64,000 nt of DNA from Streptomyces sp. B93 (GCF_018070565.1 NZ_JAGPXL010000021.1:1-64000); one strand, 5' to 3'. Counted from the first letter of the stretch, positions 41,626 through 50,959 are shown. The notes: generated by a model from the sequence alone, not told the origin. A program made the numbers and translations.

Positions 41626-42501
41626 ATGGCGAACGGTCAGTGGTACCCCTCCGAGTGGCCGGACCGGATCCGCGCGCTGGCGGCCGGCACCCTCACCCCG
41701 GTGACTCCCAGGCGCGCGGCCACCGTCATGCTCCTGAAGGACCAGGACGGTGACACCGGTCCCGTCGTCCACATGCTGCGCAGACGCGCCTCGATGGCCT
41801 TCGCCGCGGGCGCGTACGCCTACCCGGGCGGCGGAGTCGACCCGCGCGACGACGACCGTCACGTCCGCTGGGCGGGCCCCACGCGCGCGTGGTGGGCCGA
41901 CCGGCTCGGCGTCGACGAGGCGGCGGCACAGGCGATCGTCTGCGCGGCGGTACGGGAGACGTACGAGGAGGCGGGCGTCCTGCTCGCCGGGCCGACGCCC
42001 GACGCCGTGGCCGGCGACACCACGGGCGCCGACTGGGAGGCGGACCGCGCGGCCCTGGTCGCCCGGGAGCTGTCCTTCGCCGAGTTCCTGGACCGCCGCG
42101 GCCTGGTGCTGCGCTCCGACCTGCTCGGCGCGTGGGCCCGCTGGATCACCCCGGAGTTCGAGTCGCGCCGCTATGACACCTGGTTCTTCGTGGCGGCCCT
42201 GCCCAAGGGCCAGCGCACCCGCAACGCCTCCACGGAGGCGGACCGCACGGTGTGGATACGACCGGCGGCGGCAGCGGCGTCGTACGACAAGGGTGAGCTG
42301 CTGATGATGCCGCCCACCATCGCGACCCTGCGCCAGCTCCAGCCGTACGCCACGGCCGCCGACGCCCTCGCCGCGGCGCCGGAGCGCGATCTGACCCCGG
42401 TGCTGGCCGAGGCACGGCTGGTGGACGGCGAGATCGTGCTCTCCTGGCCCGGCCACGACGAGTTCACCAAGCACATCCCGACCGGTGGAGCCCCCGCATG
42501 A
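41626..42501 (+). CDS. Nudix hydrolase (NUDT8/19-like)
   Basis: A 291-residue protein. MLLKDQDG and MLRRRASMAFAAGAYAYPGGG mark the start of the Nudix fold; about 40 residues later comes AAVRETYEEAGVLL, the REXXEE part of the Nudix box. The long insertion between the two parts of the box is typical for NUDT19-type hydrolases, which cleave CoA or nucleoside diphosphate derivatives. It is leaderless and overlaps the next gene by ATGA. Confidence 0.9.
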   Translation: MANGQWYPSEWPDRIRALAAGTLTPVTPRRAATVMLLKDQDGDTGPVVHMLRRRASMAFAAGAYAYPGGGVDPRDDDRHVRWAGPTRAWWADRLGVDEAAAQAIVCAAVRETYEEAGVLLAGPTPDAVAGDTTGADWEADRAALVARELSFAEFLDRRGLVLRSDLLGAWARWITPEFESRRYDTWFFVAALPKGQRTRNASTEADRTVWIRPAAAAASYDKGELLMMPPTIATLRQLQPYATAADALAAAPERDLTPVLAEARLVDGEIVLSWPGHDEFTKHIPTGGAPA

Positions 42502-43328
42502 CGGACGCAAGCACTCTTCCCGGCCAGCCGCGGGGCGGTGTCCGCACGGGCCCCGCGACCGAGCGGGCCGTCAACGTCCTCGCGCCCAACGCCTCCGCGA
42601 TGACCCTGGACGGCACCAACACCTGGATCCTGGCGGAACCGGACTCCGGCCTCGCGGTCGTGGTCGACCCTGGTCCGCTGGACGAGGGGCACCTGCGCAA
42701 CGTCGTCGGGACGGCGGAGGCGGCGGGCCGTCGCATCGCCCTGACGCTGCTCACCCACGGCCACCCCGACCACGCCGAGGGCGCCGCCCGCTTCGCCGAG
42801 CTGACCGGCACGAAGGTACGGGCGCTGGACCCGGCGCTGCGTCTCGGCGACGAGGGCCTGGCGGCCGGGGACGTGATCAGGGTGGGCGGCCTGGAGCTGA
42901 GGGTCGTCCCGACGCCGGGACACACGGCCGACTCGCTCTGCTTCCACCTGCCAGCCGACCGGGCCGTCCTGACCGGCGACACGATCCTCGGGCGCGGTAC
43001 GACGGTCGTGGCGCACCCCGACGGCCGCCTGGGCGACTACCTGGACTCCCTGCGCCGGCTGCGGTCCCTCACCGTCGACGACGGAGTGCACACCGTACTG
43101 CCGGGCCACGGGCCCGTGCTGGAGGACGCCCAGGGCGCCGTCGAGTTCTACCTCGCCCACCGCGCCACGCGCCTCGCCCAGGTGGAGACGGCGGTGGAGG
43201 ACGGCTACCGCAGCCCGGCCGAGGTCGTCGCGCATGTGTACGCCGACGTGGACCGTTCCCTGTGGCCCGCGGCGGAACTGTCCGTGCGGGCGCAGCTGGA
43301 CTACCTGACGGAGCACGGGCTCATCTAG
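42498..43328 (+). CDS. Metallo-beta-lactamase-fold hydrolase (LACTB2-like)
   Basis: A 276-residue protein with NVLAPNASAMTLDGTNTWIL at the start and the metal motif THGHPDHAEGA (about residue 85). Further metal ligands are in PTPGHTADSLCF and LTGDTILGRG, and VLPGHGPVLEDA gives the last His. A C-terminal winged-helix-like tail follows. The layout is that of LACTB2-type metallohydrolases, which can act as RNases. It is coupled to the Nudix gene (ATGA). Confidence 0.92.
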   Translation: MTDASTLPGQPRGGVRTGPATERAVNVLAPNASAMTLDGTNTWILAEPDSGLAVVVDPGPLDEGHLRNVVGTAEAAGRRIALTLLTHGHPDHAEGAARFAELTGTKVRALDPALRLGDEGLAAGDVIRVGGLELRVVPTPGHTADSLCFHLPADRAVLTGDTILGRGTTVVAHPDGRLGDYLDSLRRLRSLTVDDGVHTVLPGHGPVLEDAQGAVEFYLAHRATRLAQVETAVEDGYRSPAEVVAHVYADVDRSLWPAAELSVRAQLDYLTEHGLI

Positions 43329-43389
43329 AGCCCGCGCGTGTAGAGCCCGCGCGTGCCATCTGGCTCAGCGGGACCGGTCCCTGCCCTGT

Positions 43390-44064
43390 TCAGCGGGACC
43401 GCTTGGCCAGCCGCTCCACGTCCAGCAGGATCACGGCGCGCGCCTCCAGGCGCAGCCAGCCGCGCTGGGCGAAGTCCGCGAGCGCCTTGTTGACCGTCTC
43501 GCGCGAGGCGCCGACCAGCTGGGCCAGCTCCTCCTGCGTGAGGTCGTGGACGACGTGGATGCCCTCCTCGGACTGCACGCCGAAGCGGCGGGAGAGGTCC
43601 AGCAGGGCGCGCGCGACCCGGCCGGGGACATCGGAGAAGACCAGGTCGGACATCGCGTCGTTGGTCTTGCGCAGTCGACGGGCGACGGCGCGCAGCAGCG
43701 CGGTGGCCACCTCGGGGCGGGCGTTCAGCCAGGGCTGGAGGTCGCCGTGGCCGAGGCCCAGCAGCTTGACCTCGGTGAGCGCGGTGGCGGTCGCGGTGCG
43801 CGGGCCCGGGTCGAAGAGCGACAGCTCACCGATGAGTTCACCGGGGCCTACGACGGCCAGCATGTTCTCGCGGCCGTCGGGGGACGTGCGGTGGAGCTTG
43901 ACCTTGCCCTCGGTGACCACATAGAGCCGGTCGCCCGGGTCGCCCTCGTGGAACAGGGAGTCGCCACGCGCGAGGGTCACCTCACTCATGGAGGCGCGCA
44001 GCTCCGCGGCCTGCTCGTCGTCGAGCGCCGCGAAGAGCGGATTACGCCGCAGAACGTCGTCCAC
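43390..44064 (-). CDS. crp: Crp/Fnr-family cAMP receptor protein
   Basis: A 224-residue protein, the size I recall for S. coelicolor Crp. The cyclic-nucleotide domain (residues 10-120) has LFHEGDPGDRLYVVTEGKVK, LAVVGPGELIGELSLF and PRTATATALTEVKLLG. The C-terminal HTH is LTQEELAQLVGASRETVNKA then LADFAQRGWLRLE. GTG 44064 follows AAGGAGAG. Crp is a global regulator of germination, development and antibiotic production. A match to its motif lies about 91 bp upstream (44155-44168), suggesting autoregulation. Confidence 0.95.
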   Translation of the reverse strand: MDDVLRRNPLFAALDDEQAAELRASMSEVTLARGDSLFHEGDPGDRLYVVTEGKVKLHRTSPDGRENMLAVVGPGELIGELSLFDPGPRTATATALTEVKLLGLGHGDLQPWLNARPEVATALLRAVARRLRKTNDAMSDLVFSDVPGRVARALLDLSRRFGVQSEEGIHVVHDLTQEELAQLVGASRETVNKALADFAQRGWLRLEARAVILLDVERLAKRSR

Positions 44065-44154
44065 GAGTTCTCTCCTTGTCGACCTGCTCAGGGGATCTTT
44101 CTCCCCCTTGGTACCAGGGGACCGTGGTGCCCATTTTGCCGGACGGTCCAAACA

Positions 44155-44168
44155 GTGTGATCTGTCAC
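44155..44168. promoter_or_regulatory. Crp binding-site match upstream of crp
   Basis: GTG-TGATCT-G-T-CAC is an exact match to GTGN6GNCAC, the S. coelicolor Crp motif as I recall it. It is embedded in the extended inverted repeat TGTGA-TCTG-TCACA. It lies 91-104 bp upstream of the crp start, in the crp-nth divergent gap. Confidence 0.6.
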
Positions 44169-44316
44169 AAGGATGCCGCACGTGTCTCGCCTGGTAAGCG
44201 GCAGGGGTCCAATTGGGGGCTGATCCACAGGGTCCGGGGCGGATGTCGGTGCCTGGCCTTAGGCTGGCCGGGTGTCCAAATCGCCGGTGAGAGCACAGGC
44301 CTAGGGGGCTGCGCGG

Positions 44317-45387
44317 ATGGGTGTACGTCGCGATTCCGCTGTGGGCGAACAGGGCCCTGATGGCGGCAGGAAAGCGAAGAAGGGGGCGAGCGGGACCAAG
44401 GGGACTGAACGGACCTCGGTGAAGAAGACGGCGGCGAAGAAGACCACCGCCGCGAAGAAGACCACGGCGGCGAAGAAGACGACGGCCGCGAAGAAGACGA
44501 CGGCCGCGAAGAAGGCCGCACCGCCCAAGAAGGTCGCCGTCGCCCCGGAGAAGGCCACCGCGGCCGTCGAGGGCGCCGCCCCGGCCCGTACCGTCGCCGC
44601 GCACCCGCCCAAGGGCGAGTCCCGTACGGCGCTGGTCCGCCGGGCCCGCCGTATCAACCGCGAACTCGCCGAGGTCTACCCGTACGCCCACCCGGAGCTG
44701 GACTTCGAGAACTCCTTCCAGCTCCTGATCGCCACGGTGCTGTCCGCCCAGACCACCGACCTGCGCGTCAACCAGACCACCCCGGCGCTGTTCGCCAAGT
44801 ACCCGACGCCGGAGGACCTGGCCGTCGCCAACCCGGAGGAGGTCGAGGAGATCCTTCGGCCCACCGGGTTCTTCCGCGCCAAGACCAGGTCGGTCATAGG
44901 CCTGTCGAAGGCCCTGGCTGCCGACTTCGGCGGTGAGGTCCCCGGCAAGCTGGAAGACCTCGTGAAGCTGCCCGGCGTGGGCCGCAAGACCGCGTTCGTC
45001 GTGCTCGGCAACGCCTTCGGGCGGCCCGGCATCACCGTGGACACGCACTTCCAGCGGCTGGTGCGGCGCTGGCAGTGGACGGACGAGACCGACCCCGACA
45101 AGATCGAGGCGACCGTCGGCGCGCTCTTCCCCAAGAGCGACTGGACGGACCTCTCGCACCACGTCATCTGGCACGGCCGCCGGATCTGCCACGCCCGCAA
45201 GCCCGCCTGCGGTGCCTGCCCCATCGCCCCGCTCTGCCCGGCGTACGGCGAGGGGGAGACCGACCCGGAGAAGGCGAAGAAGCTCCTGAAGTACGAGAAG
45301 GGCGGACTGCCGGGCCAGCGGCTCAACCCTCCGCAGGCCTACCTGGACGCGGGCGGCAGGCCGGCGCCTCCGCTGGGGGCCGGATGA
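44317..45387 (+). CDS. nth: Endonuclease III with a long Lys/Ala-rich N-terminal tail
   Basis: A 356-residue protein; residues about 110-330 are endonuclease III. The helix-hairpin-helix with catalytic Lys is [20 protein letters not shown], the catalytic Asp is in [14 protein letters not shown], and the 4Fe-4S cluster is [17 protein letters not shown]. It cleaves DNA at oxidised pyrimidines and abasic sites. The first 100 residues are basic and unstructured, with KKTAA and four KKTTAA repeats (36-64), similar to histone H1-like tails. The frame has a possible GTG start upstream; the ATG at 44317 is used. Divergent from crp. Confidence 0.94.
   Translation: MGVRRDSAVGEQGPDGGRKAKKGASGTKGTERTSVKKTAAKKTTAAKKTTAAKKTTAAKKTTAAKKAAPPKKVAVAPEKATAAVEGAAPARTVAAHPPKGESRTALVRRARRINRELAEVYPYAHPELDFENSFQLLIATVLSAQTTDLRVNQTTPALFAKYPTPEDLAVANPEEVEEILRPTGFFRAKTRSVIGLSKALAADFGGEVPGKLEDLVKLPGVGRKTAFVVLGNAFGRPGITVDTHFQRLVRRWQWTDETDPDKIEATVGALFPKSDWTDLSHHVIWHGRRICHARKPACGACPIAPLCPAYGEGETDPEKAKKLLKYEKGGLPGQRLNPPQAYLDAGGRPAPPLGAG
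44422..44508. repeat. Repeat array encoding KKTTAA units in nth
   Basis: One 15-bp unit (KKTAA) and four 18-bp units (KKTTAA) with third-base differences. It encodes a basic tail that could add non-specific DNA binding. Confidence 0.85.
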
Positions 45388-45493
45388 CGGGCCTTCAGCC
45401 GGTCCCCTCGGCTGGACGGGTCGCGCCGAATCGGCCCCCGTTGGAACGATCTCGCGGGGCCAAGGCGTTGGAACGGTCAGAACGGGGGTGGCG

Positions 45494-46189
45494 ATGACGC
45501 GCGCGAGCAACACATGGGGCGGTTCGGTGACGCTCAGCAAGGAGGGCCTGCCGGGATGGCTCGACCCGGTGGTCCGCGCCGTGGAGACGGTCGAGCCGCT
45601 CCAGCTGAGCCGGTTCCTGCCACCGGCGGACGGCGCCGGGCGGCAGTCCGCCGTGCTGATCCTCTTCGGCGAGGGCGAGCGCGGCCCGGAGCTGCTGCTG
45701 ATGGAGCGGGCCAGCTCGCTGCGCTCGCACGCGGGCCAGCCCGCCTTCCCCGGCGGCGCCCTCGATCCGGAGGACGGCGACCCGGCGGCCGAGGGCCCGC
45801 TGCGGTGCGCCCTTCGGGAGTCGGAGGAGGAGACCGGCCTGGACCCGGCGGGCGTACAGCTCTTCGGCATGCTGCCGAAGCTGTACATCCCGGTGAGCGG
45901 CTTCGTGGTGGCGCCGGTGCTGGGCTGGTGGCGGGAGCCGAGCCCGGTCGGCGTGGTCGATCCGAACGAGACCGCGCGGGTGTTCACCGTCCCCGTGGCG
46001 GATCTCACTGACCCGGCGAACCGCGCGATGGCCATCCACCCGCTGGGGCACAAGGGTCCGGCATTCCTGGTCGAATCGGCCCTGGTGTGGGGTTTCACGG
46101 CCGGACTGATCGACCGTCTGCTGCACCACGCGGGCTGGGCGCGGCCATGGGACCAGGACCGGCTGGTCCCGCTCGACCTGCGGTCATGA
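45494..46189 (+). CDS. Nudix hydrolase (CoA pyrophosphatase type)
   Basis: From ATG 45494 (GGGGGT upstream) the protein has 231 residues. It contains the CoA-specific motif LLMERASSLRSHAG with FPGG following, and a full Nudix box GGALDPEDGDP...LRESEEETGL. LPKLYIPVSGFVVAPVLGWW follows as in NudL/CoaSE enzymes. It should hydrolyse CoA or related nucleotides. A GTG 6 nt upstream is an alternative start. The next gene (46322) is the MarP-like protease in the same direction. Confidence 0.9.
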   Translation: MTRASNTWGGSVTLSKEGLPGWLDPVVRAVETVEPLQLSRFLPPADGAGRQSAVLILFGEGERGPELLLMERASSLRSHAGQPAFPGGALDPEDGDPAAEGPLRCALRESEEETGLDPAGVQLFGMLPKLYIPVSGFVVAPVLGWWREPSPVGVVDPNETARVFTVPVADLTDPANRAMAIHPLGHKGPAFLVESALVWGFTAGLIDRLLHHAGWARPWDQDRLVPLDLRS

Positions 46190-46321
46190 CAGGGTGGGCG
46201 CCGTGTTGTGTACTCCCGGGGGAAGCCGTGTCCCATCGCCACCACGCGTCACACCGGCCGAAGCGCCCCGAGTGATCGAAGCGACCGGGGCTTGCGACGT
46301 GACGAGGCGGGGCGTGAAGCG

Positions 46322-47521
46322 GTGAACGTGCTGGACATCCTGTTGCTGCTCGCCGCCGTCTGGTTCGCGATCGTCGGCTACCGCCAGGGCTTCGTCGTCG
46401 GCATCCTCTCGGTGATCGGCTTCCTGGGCGGCGGCCTCGTCGCCGTGTACCTCCTGCCCGTCATCTGGGACGCCCTGACGGACAACGCCGAGGTCGGCAC
46501 GACGGCAGCCGTCGTCGCGGTCGTCGTCGTGATCGTCTGCGCCTCGGTCGGCCAGGCGCTCACCACCCACCTCGGCAACAAGCTGCGCCGCCACATCACC
46601 TGGTCCCCGGCTCGCGCGCTGGACGCGACGGGCGGCGCGCTCGTCAACGTCGTCGCCATGCTGCTGGTCGCCTGGTTGATCGGTTCGGCGCTGGCGGGCA
46701 CCACGCTGCCGACGCTGGGCAAGGAGGTCCGCAACTCCAAGGTGCTGCTGGGTGTGTCCAGAGCGCTGCCCGCGCAGGCGGACACCTGGTTCGCGGACTT
46801 CTCCTCGGTCCTCGCGCAGAACGGCTTCCCGCAGGTCTTCAGCCCGTTCTCGAACGAGCCGATCACCGACGTCCAGCCCCCCGACCCGGCGCTCGCGGGC
46901 AGCCCGGTGGCCACCCGCGCCCAGCGCTCCATCGTCAAGGTCGTGGGTACGGCGACGAGTTGCGGCAAGGTCCTGGAGGGCACCGGCTTCGTCTTCGCCG
47001 ACCGAAGGGTCATGACCAACGCCCATGTCGTCGGCGGCGTCGACGAACCCACCGTCCAGATAGGCGGCGAGGGCCGACGGTACGACGCCACCGTGGTGCT
47101 CTACGACTGGCAGCGCGACATCGCCGTACTCGACGTGCCCGATCTGTCCGCGCCCGCGCTCCGGTTCACCTCCGAGGACGCGACCAGCGGGGACAGCGCG
47201 ATCGTCGCGGGCTTCCCGGAGAACGGGTCGTACGACGTGCGCTCCGCGCGGGTGCGCGGCCGCATCACGGCCAACGGCCCGGACATCTACCACCGCGGCA
47301 CCGTGCGCCGCGATGTGTACTCCCTCTACGCGACCGTCCGCCAGGGCAACTCCGGCGGCCCGCTGCTCACCCCGGAGGGTGAGGTCTACGGCGTGGTCTT
47401 CGCCAAGTCCCTCGACGACGCCGAGACGGGGTACGCGCTCACGGTCGACGAGATCCGCGAGGACATCGTCGAGGGCCGTACCGCCAACCAGCAGGTGGAC
47501 AGCGACAGCTGCGCCCTGTGA
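46322..47521 (+). CDS. MarP-like membrane serine protease (CvpA + trypsin)
   Basis: A 399-residue protein with four N-terminal membrane helices in a CvpA-like arrangement (NVLDILLLLAAVWFAIVGY, GILSVIGFLGGGLVAVYLL, TTAAVVAVVVVIVCASV, LVNVVAMLLVAWLIGSAL) and a C-terminal trypsin-like domain. The catalytic triad is His about 234 (TNAHVVGG), Asp about 266 (QRDIAVLDV) and Ser about 343 (RQGNSGGPLL). In mycobacteria MarP is a periplasmic protease for acid resistance and cell-wall hydrolase activation. The GTG start at 46322 follows GGCGTGAAGC without a clear ribosome site. Confidence 0.92.
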   Translation: MNVLDILLLLAAVWFAIVGYRQGFVVGILSVIGFLGGGLVAVYLLPVIWDALTDNAEVGTTAAVVAVVVVIVCASVGQALTTHLGNKLRRHITWSPARALDATGGALVNVVAMLLVAWLIGSALAGTTLPTLGKEVRNSKVLLGVSRALPAQADTWFADFSSVLAQNGFPQVFSPFSNEPITDVQPPDPALAGSPVATRAQRSIVKVVGTATSCGKVLEGTGFVFADRRVMTNAHVVGGVDEPTVQIGGEGRRYDATVVLYDWQRDIAVLDVPDLSAPALRFTSEDATSGDSAIVAGFPENGSYDVRSARVRGRITANGPDIYHRGTVRRDVYSLYATVRQGNSGGPLLTPEGEVYGVVFAKSLDDAETGYALTVDEIREDIVEGRTANQQVDSDSCAL

Positions 47522-47549
47522 GGCGAGGCGGGTGAGGGGGGCGGGAGGG

Positions 47550-47732
47550 TCAGCCGCGCGGGTGGCGCAGCCGTACCGAGACCCAGCGGGCGCGGCGGCG
47601 CAGAATGCGCGGGATGCCCACCCTCGGATCGGTGCCCGCCAGCTGGGGGTTGCCGCCCCGCTGGTGGGTGCTCAGGGCGCGGCCCGAGCGGCGGTTGCGT
47701 GCTGCGTCACTGAAGTCGTGCGTCCAGCCCAT
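47550..47732 (-). CDS. Small basic hypothetical protein
   Basis: A 60-residue protein from an ATG with CGGGGT just upstream: MGWTHDFSDAARNRRSGRAL, then STHQRGGNPQLAGTDPRVGI. It is Arg-rich. Third codon positions are almost all G or C, and no conflicting gene lies on the other strand, so it looks real. No known motif is recognised. It converges with the MarP-like gene. Confidence 0.55.
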   Translation of the reverse strand: MGWTHDFSDAARNRRSGRALSTHQRGGNPQLAGTDPRVGIPRILRRRARWVSVRLRHPRG

Positions 47733-47887
47733 ACCCCGACGTGTGCCCCTGGCCCAAGGTCGATAACCGCCTCAGGCGCCCTCAATTGGCCTATGCGCCG
47801 GGCAATTGGCAGTTCGTAGGACAGTCGTTCCGGGCTCGGCCACCGGGCGCGTCGGACCGGTCACCGAGGGCGGCCGAACCCCGGGCG

Positions 47888-48838
47888 CTAGCGGTCGGGT
47901 TCGGGGTCCTGGAGCCAGTTGACCAGTTCGGTGGAGAAGGCCACCGGGTCCTCCTCGTGCGGGAAGTGCCCGAGGCCGTCGAACAGCCGCCAGCGGTACG
48001 GCGCTTCGACGTACTCCCCGGATCCGGCGGCGCTGCGGGTGCGCATCACGGGGTCGAGCGAGCCGTGCAGATGCAGCGTCGGCACCCGCACGGGCCGCTT
48101 CATCCGCCGGTTGAACTGGATGCCGTCGGGGCGGGCCAGGGACCTGACCATCCAGCGGTACGGCTCGATCGAGCAGTGCGCCGTCGACGGGATGCACATC
48201 GCCCGCCGGTACGCCTCCACCGCCTCGTCGTCCGGCAGCCGCGGCCCGGACCAGTCCCGGATCAGCCGGGCGACCAGCGCGCCGTCGTCCGCGACGAGCT
48301 GCCGCTCCGGGATCCACGGCCGCTGGAACCCCCAGATGTAGGAGCCCGCGGTGGTCTGCTTGAGGTCGGAGAGCATCGCCGAGCGCCAGCGCCGGGGGTG
48401 CGGCATGGACGCGACCGCGAGGCGGCGTACCAGCTTGGGACGCATGGCGGCGGCCGTCCAGGCGAGATAGCCGCCGAGGTCGTGGCCGACCAGCGCGGCG
48501 TCGGGCTCGCCGAGGGAGCGGATCACACCGGTGATGTCGAGGGCGAGGTTGGCGGGGTCGTAGCCGCGCGGGGTGCGGTCGCTGCCGCCGACGCCGCGCA
48601 GATCCATGGCGACGGCCCGGAAGCCCGCGTCGGCGAGCGCGGTCATCTGGTGCCGCCAGGTCCACCAGAACTGCGGGAAGCCGTGCAGCAGCAGCACCAG
48701 TGGTCCGTCGCCCAGCTCGGCGATGTGGAAGCGGGCGCCGTTGGCCGCCACGTCGCGGTGGGTCACTTCCTGCCCGCCGGAGAGGTCGAGCCGTACGACC
48801 GAGGCGGGTTGTGCCGGAGGCGTGGCGGGTTCCGTCAT
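47888..48838 (-). CDS. Alpha/beta hydrolase (epoxide hydrolase-like)
   Basis: A 316-residue protein with the oxyanion motif LLLHGFPQFWWTWRHQM, a nucleophile elbow GHDLGGYLAW with Asp in place of Ser (as in epoxide hydrolases and haloalkane dehalogenases), an acid in HGSLDPV and the His in GLGHFPHEEDP. A cap domain with IWGFQRPWIPERQL lies between. It should hydrolyse epoxides or similar esters. Its start overlaps the stop of the holin-like gene (ATGA), so the two are co-transcribed. Confidence 0.92.
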   Translation of the reverse strand: MTEPATPPAQPASVVRLDLSGGQEVTHRDVAANGARFHIAELGDGPLVLLLHGFPQFWWTWRHQMTALADAGFRAVAMDLRGVGGSDRTPRGYDPANLALDITGVIRSLGEPDAALVGHDLGGYLAWTAAAMRPKLVRRLAVASMPHPRRWRSAMLSDLKQTTAGSYIWGFQRPWIPERQLVADDGALVARLIRDWSGPRLPDDEAVEAYRRAMCIPSTAHCSIEPYRWMVRSLARPDGIQFNRRMKRPVRVPTLHLHGSLDPVMRTRSAAGSGEYVEAPYRWRLFDGLGHFPHEEDPVAFSTELVNWLQDPEPDR

Positions 48839-49341
48839 GACGACGAGCGTGCCACAGCCTCGATGACCTCCGGGGCCCGTTCCCTCGGCAGCTCGGTCAG
48901 CTCGGGCCGCTCCGGGCGGGGGTGCGGCTTGGCCTTCTGGAGCACGTTCGCCGACTCCTTCATGGACGCGGCCACCTTCTGCGGGCCCTTGCTCTTCTTC
49001 GCCTTCTTGGCGAACACCACGCCGATCAGGGCGAGGACGAGGGCGATGAGGACGTTCGCCGCGAAGGAGAGCAGGAAGCAGAGGGCGAGGTTCCAGTCGC
49101 TCCAGGTGCGGATGCCGTACGCCAGCGCGAAGTTCAGCATCGGCAGCGAGAACACCAGTACGGCACCGGCCACGGTGAACGCGCCGCCGCTCGCCGCGCC
49201 GCGCTTCACGTCCTGCCGGAGCTGCGCCTTCGCCAGTGCGATCTCGTCGTGCACCAGCGCCGACAACTCGGCCGTGGCCGAGGCGAACAGCTGGCCGATG
49301 CTGCGTTCGGCGCCGACCGGGCTGCCGTCGGGTGCGCTCAT
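48835..49341 (-). CDS. Phage holin-superfamily (DUF1469/YqjE-like) membrane protein
   Basis: A 168-residue protein: a soluble N-terminus with SIGQLFASATAELSALVHDE, two membrane helices (GAFTVAGAVLVFSLPMLNFA and LALCFLLSFAANVLIALVLA) and a basic C-terminus (KKAKKSKGPQKVAASMKESA). The actinobacterial members of this phage holin/YqjE family are called phage holin family proteins but are chromosomal and probably not lytic. ATG 49341 has GAGGGAG 7 nt upstream. It is coupled to the epoxide hydrolase-like gene. Confidence 0.88.
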   Translation of the reverse strand: MSAPDGSPVGAERSIGQLFASATAELSALVHDEIALAKAQLRQDVKRGAASGGAFTVAGAVLVFSLPMLNFALAYGIRTWSDWNLALCFLLSFAANVLIALVLALIGVVFAKKAKKSKGPQKVAASMKESANVLQKAKPHPRPERPELTELPRERAPEVIEAVARSSS

Positions 49342-49420
49342 CGGTGTCTCCCTCATCTGCGGGCGGTTCCGTCCGTGCCTGACCGGCGTACGGTCCCGTC
49401 TTTTGTACCGTCTCGTCAGA

Positions 49421-50857
49421 TCATGCCGGACGGTCCCTCTCCTCGCCTGCCCCGGCCGACACTTCGGCAAGCGCGCGTCGCTCCTCGTCCTTGACGCGGG
49501 CGATCCTGCGGTGCTCGGCGGCCTTCTTCTCGTAGATCTCCGCCATGCGCAGGTGGTACGCCGGGTTGTCCTGCTCGTAGATGTCCGGGATGCCGTCGTG
49601 GTCCTCGTCGCGCTCCTCGGCGTCGCACAGCCTGCGGTACTTGGCGTTGCGCATCTTCAGCAGGACGCTGGCCAGCAGCGCCGATATCAGCGAGCCGATC
49701 AGTACGGCCGCCTTGACCTCGTCGGTCATGACGGCGTCGCCCTCGAACGCCAGCTCGCCGATGAGCAGGGAGACGGTGAAGCCGATACCGGCGAGCGAGG
49801 CGACGGCGAAGACATCGGCCCAGGCCAGATCGTCGCTGAGGGAGGCCCGGGTGAAGCGGGCGGTCAACCAGGTGCCGCCGAAGATGCCGACCGTCTTGCC
49901 GACGACGAGACCGAGGACGACACCGAGCGTCTCGGGCCGCTCGAAGACCTCCCGCACCGCGCCGCCGGACACCGAGACACCGGCGCTGAACAGGGCGAAC
50001 AGCGGGACCGCGAGTCCGGCCGAGACCGGCCGCACCAGGTGCTCGATGTGCTCGCCCGGGGAGTGCGCCTCGCCCTTGCGGGTGGTGCAGCGCAGCATCA
50101 GGCCCATGGCGACACCGGCGATCGTGGCGTGCACGCCGCTGTTGTACATCAGCGCCCAGATCACCAGCGCGAGCGGGACATAGACGTACCAGCCGCGTAC
50201 GCCCTTGCGCAGCAGCAGCCAGAAGACCGCGAGGCCGGCGACGGCGCCGCCCAGCGCGGCGAAGTTGAGGCTGTCCGTGAAGAAGACCGCGATGATCAGG
50301 ATCGCGAAGAGGTCGTCGACGACGGCCAGGGTGAGCAGGAAGGCACGCAGCGCGCTCGGCAGCGAGGTGCCGATGACCGCGAGCACGGCGAGCGCGAAGG
50401 CGATGTCGGTGGCGGTGGGCACCGCCCAGCCGTCCATCGCCCCGCCTCCGGCGACGTTGGTCAGGACGTAGACGAGCGCGGGTACGGCCATACCGCACAG
50501 GGCCGCCACGACCGGCAGGACGGCCGCCTTGGGGTCGCGCAGATCACCGGCGACCAGTTCACGCTTCAGCTCGATACCGGCGACGAAGAAGAAGATCGCG
50601 AGGAGTCCGTCGGCCGCCCAGTGCGCGATGGACAGGTCCAGGCCCAGGGAGGCGGGGCCGATGTGGAAGTGGCTGACCGTCTCGTAGCTGTCGTGCAGTG
50701 CGGGGATGTTGGCCCAGACCAGTGCGGCGATCGCGGCGAGGAGCAGCAGCACACCGCCGACCGTCTCGGCGCGCAGCGCGTCGGCGACGAAGGTCCGCTC
50801 GGGCAGGGAGAGACGGCCGAGGGCCTTACGGGAGTCGGTGGTGCTGGGCGCAGGCAA
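49421..50857 (-). CDS. nhaA: Na+/H+ antiporter NhaA
   Basis: A TTG at 50857 preceded by GGAGGT at 5 nt is preferred (478 residues, MPAPSTTDSRKALGR); an ATG at 50893 would add 12. The membrane core has AAIAALVWANIPALHDSYE, FFVAGIELKRELV, VPTATDIAFALAVLAVIG and LAVVDDLFAILIIAVFF, which carry the paired Asp residues of NhaA (VVDD). A cytoplasmic tail of about 60 charged residues follows the last helix. It exchanges Na+ for protons. The upstream gap contains two copies of TTTACCTAA. Confidence 0.94.
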   Translation of the reverse strand: MPAPSTTDSRKALGRLSLPERTFVADALRAETVGGVLLLLAAIAALVWANIPALHDSYETVSHFHIGPASLGLDLSIAHWAADGLLAIFFFVAGIELKRELVAGDLRDPKAAVLPVVAALCGMAVPALVYVLTNVAGGGAMDGWAVPTATDIAFALAVLAVIGTSLPSALRAFLLTLAVVDDLFAILIIAVFFTDSLNFAALGGAVAGLAVFWLLLRKGVRGWYVYVPLALVIWALMYNSGVHATIAGVAMGLMLRCTTRKGEAHSPGEHIEHLVRPVSAGLAVPLFALFSAGVSVSGGAVREVFERPETLGVVLGLVVGKTVGIFGGTWLTARFTRASLSDDLAWADVFAVASLAGIGFTVSLLIGELAFEGDAVMTDEVKAAVLIGSLISALLASVLLKMRNAKYRRLCDAEERDEDHDGIPDIYEQDNPAYHLRMAEIYEKKAAEHRRIARVKDEERRALAEVSAGAGEERDRPA

Positions 50858-50959
50858 GAGTGACCTCCGGTCGGTGGGCAGGATTGAGCGCATGCCGACC
50901 AGACTTCCCGGCGCACCTGTTCTATCTCTGACAGCCGTGTTGCGAACGTGGACTTTTAC

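Noticed and set aside
43390-46245. A 951-codon open frame on the minus strand covering crp and the region opposite nth and a Nudix gene
   Set aside because: Only the 224 C-terminal residues are Crp. The rest is antisense to well-supported genes, lacks any motif and is a by-product of high GC3.
47741-50863. A 1040-codon plus-strand open frame opposite the hydrolase, holin-like and NhaA genes
   Set aside because: It is antisense to three genes with clear motifs and has no recognisable domain.
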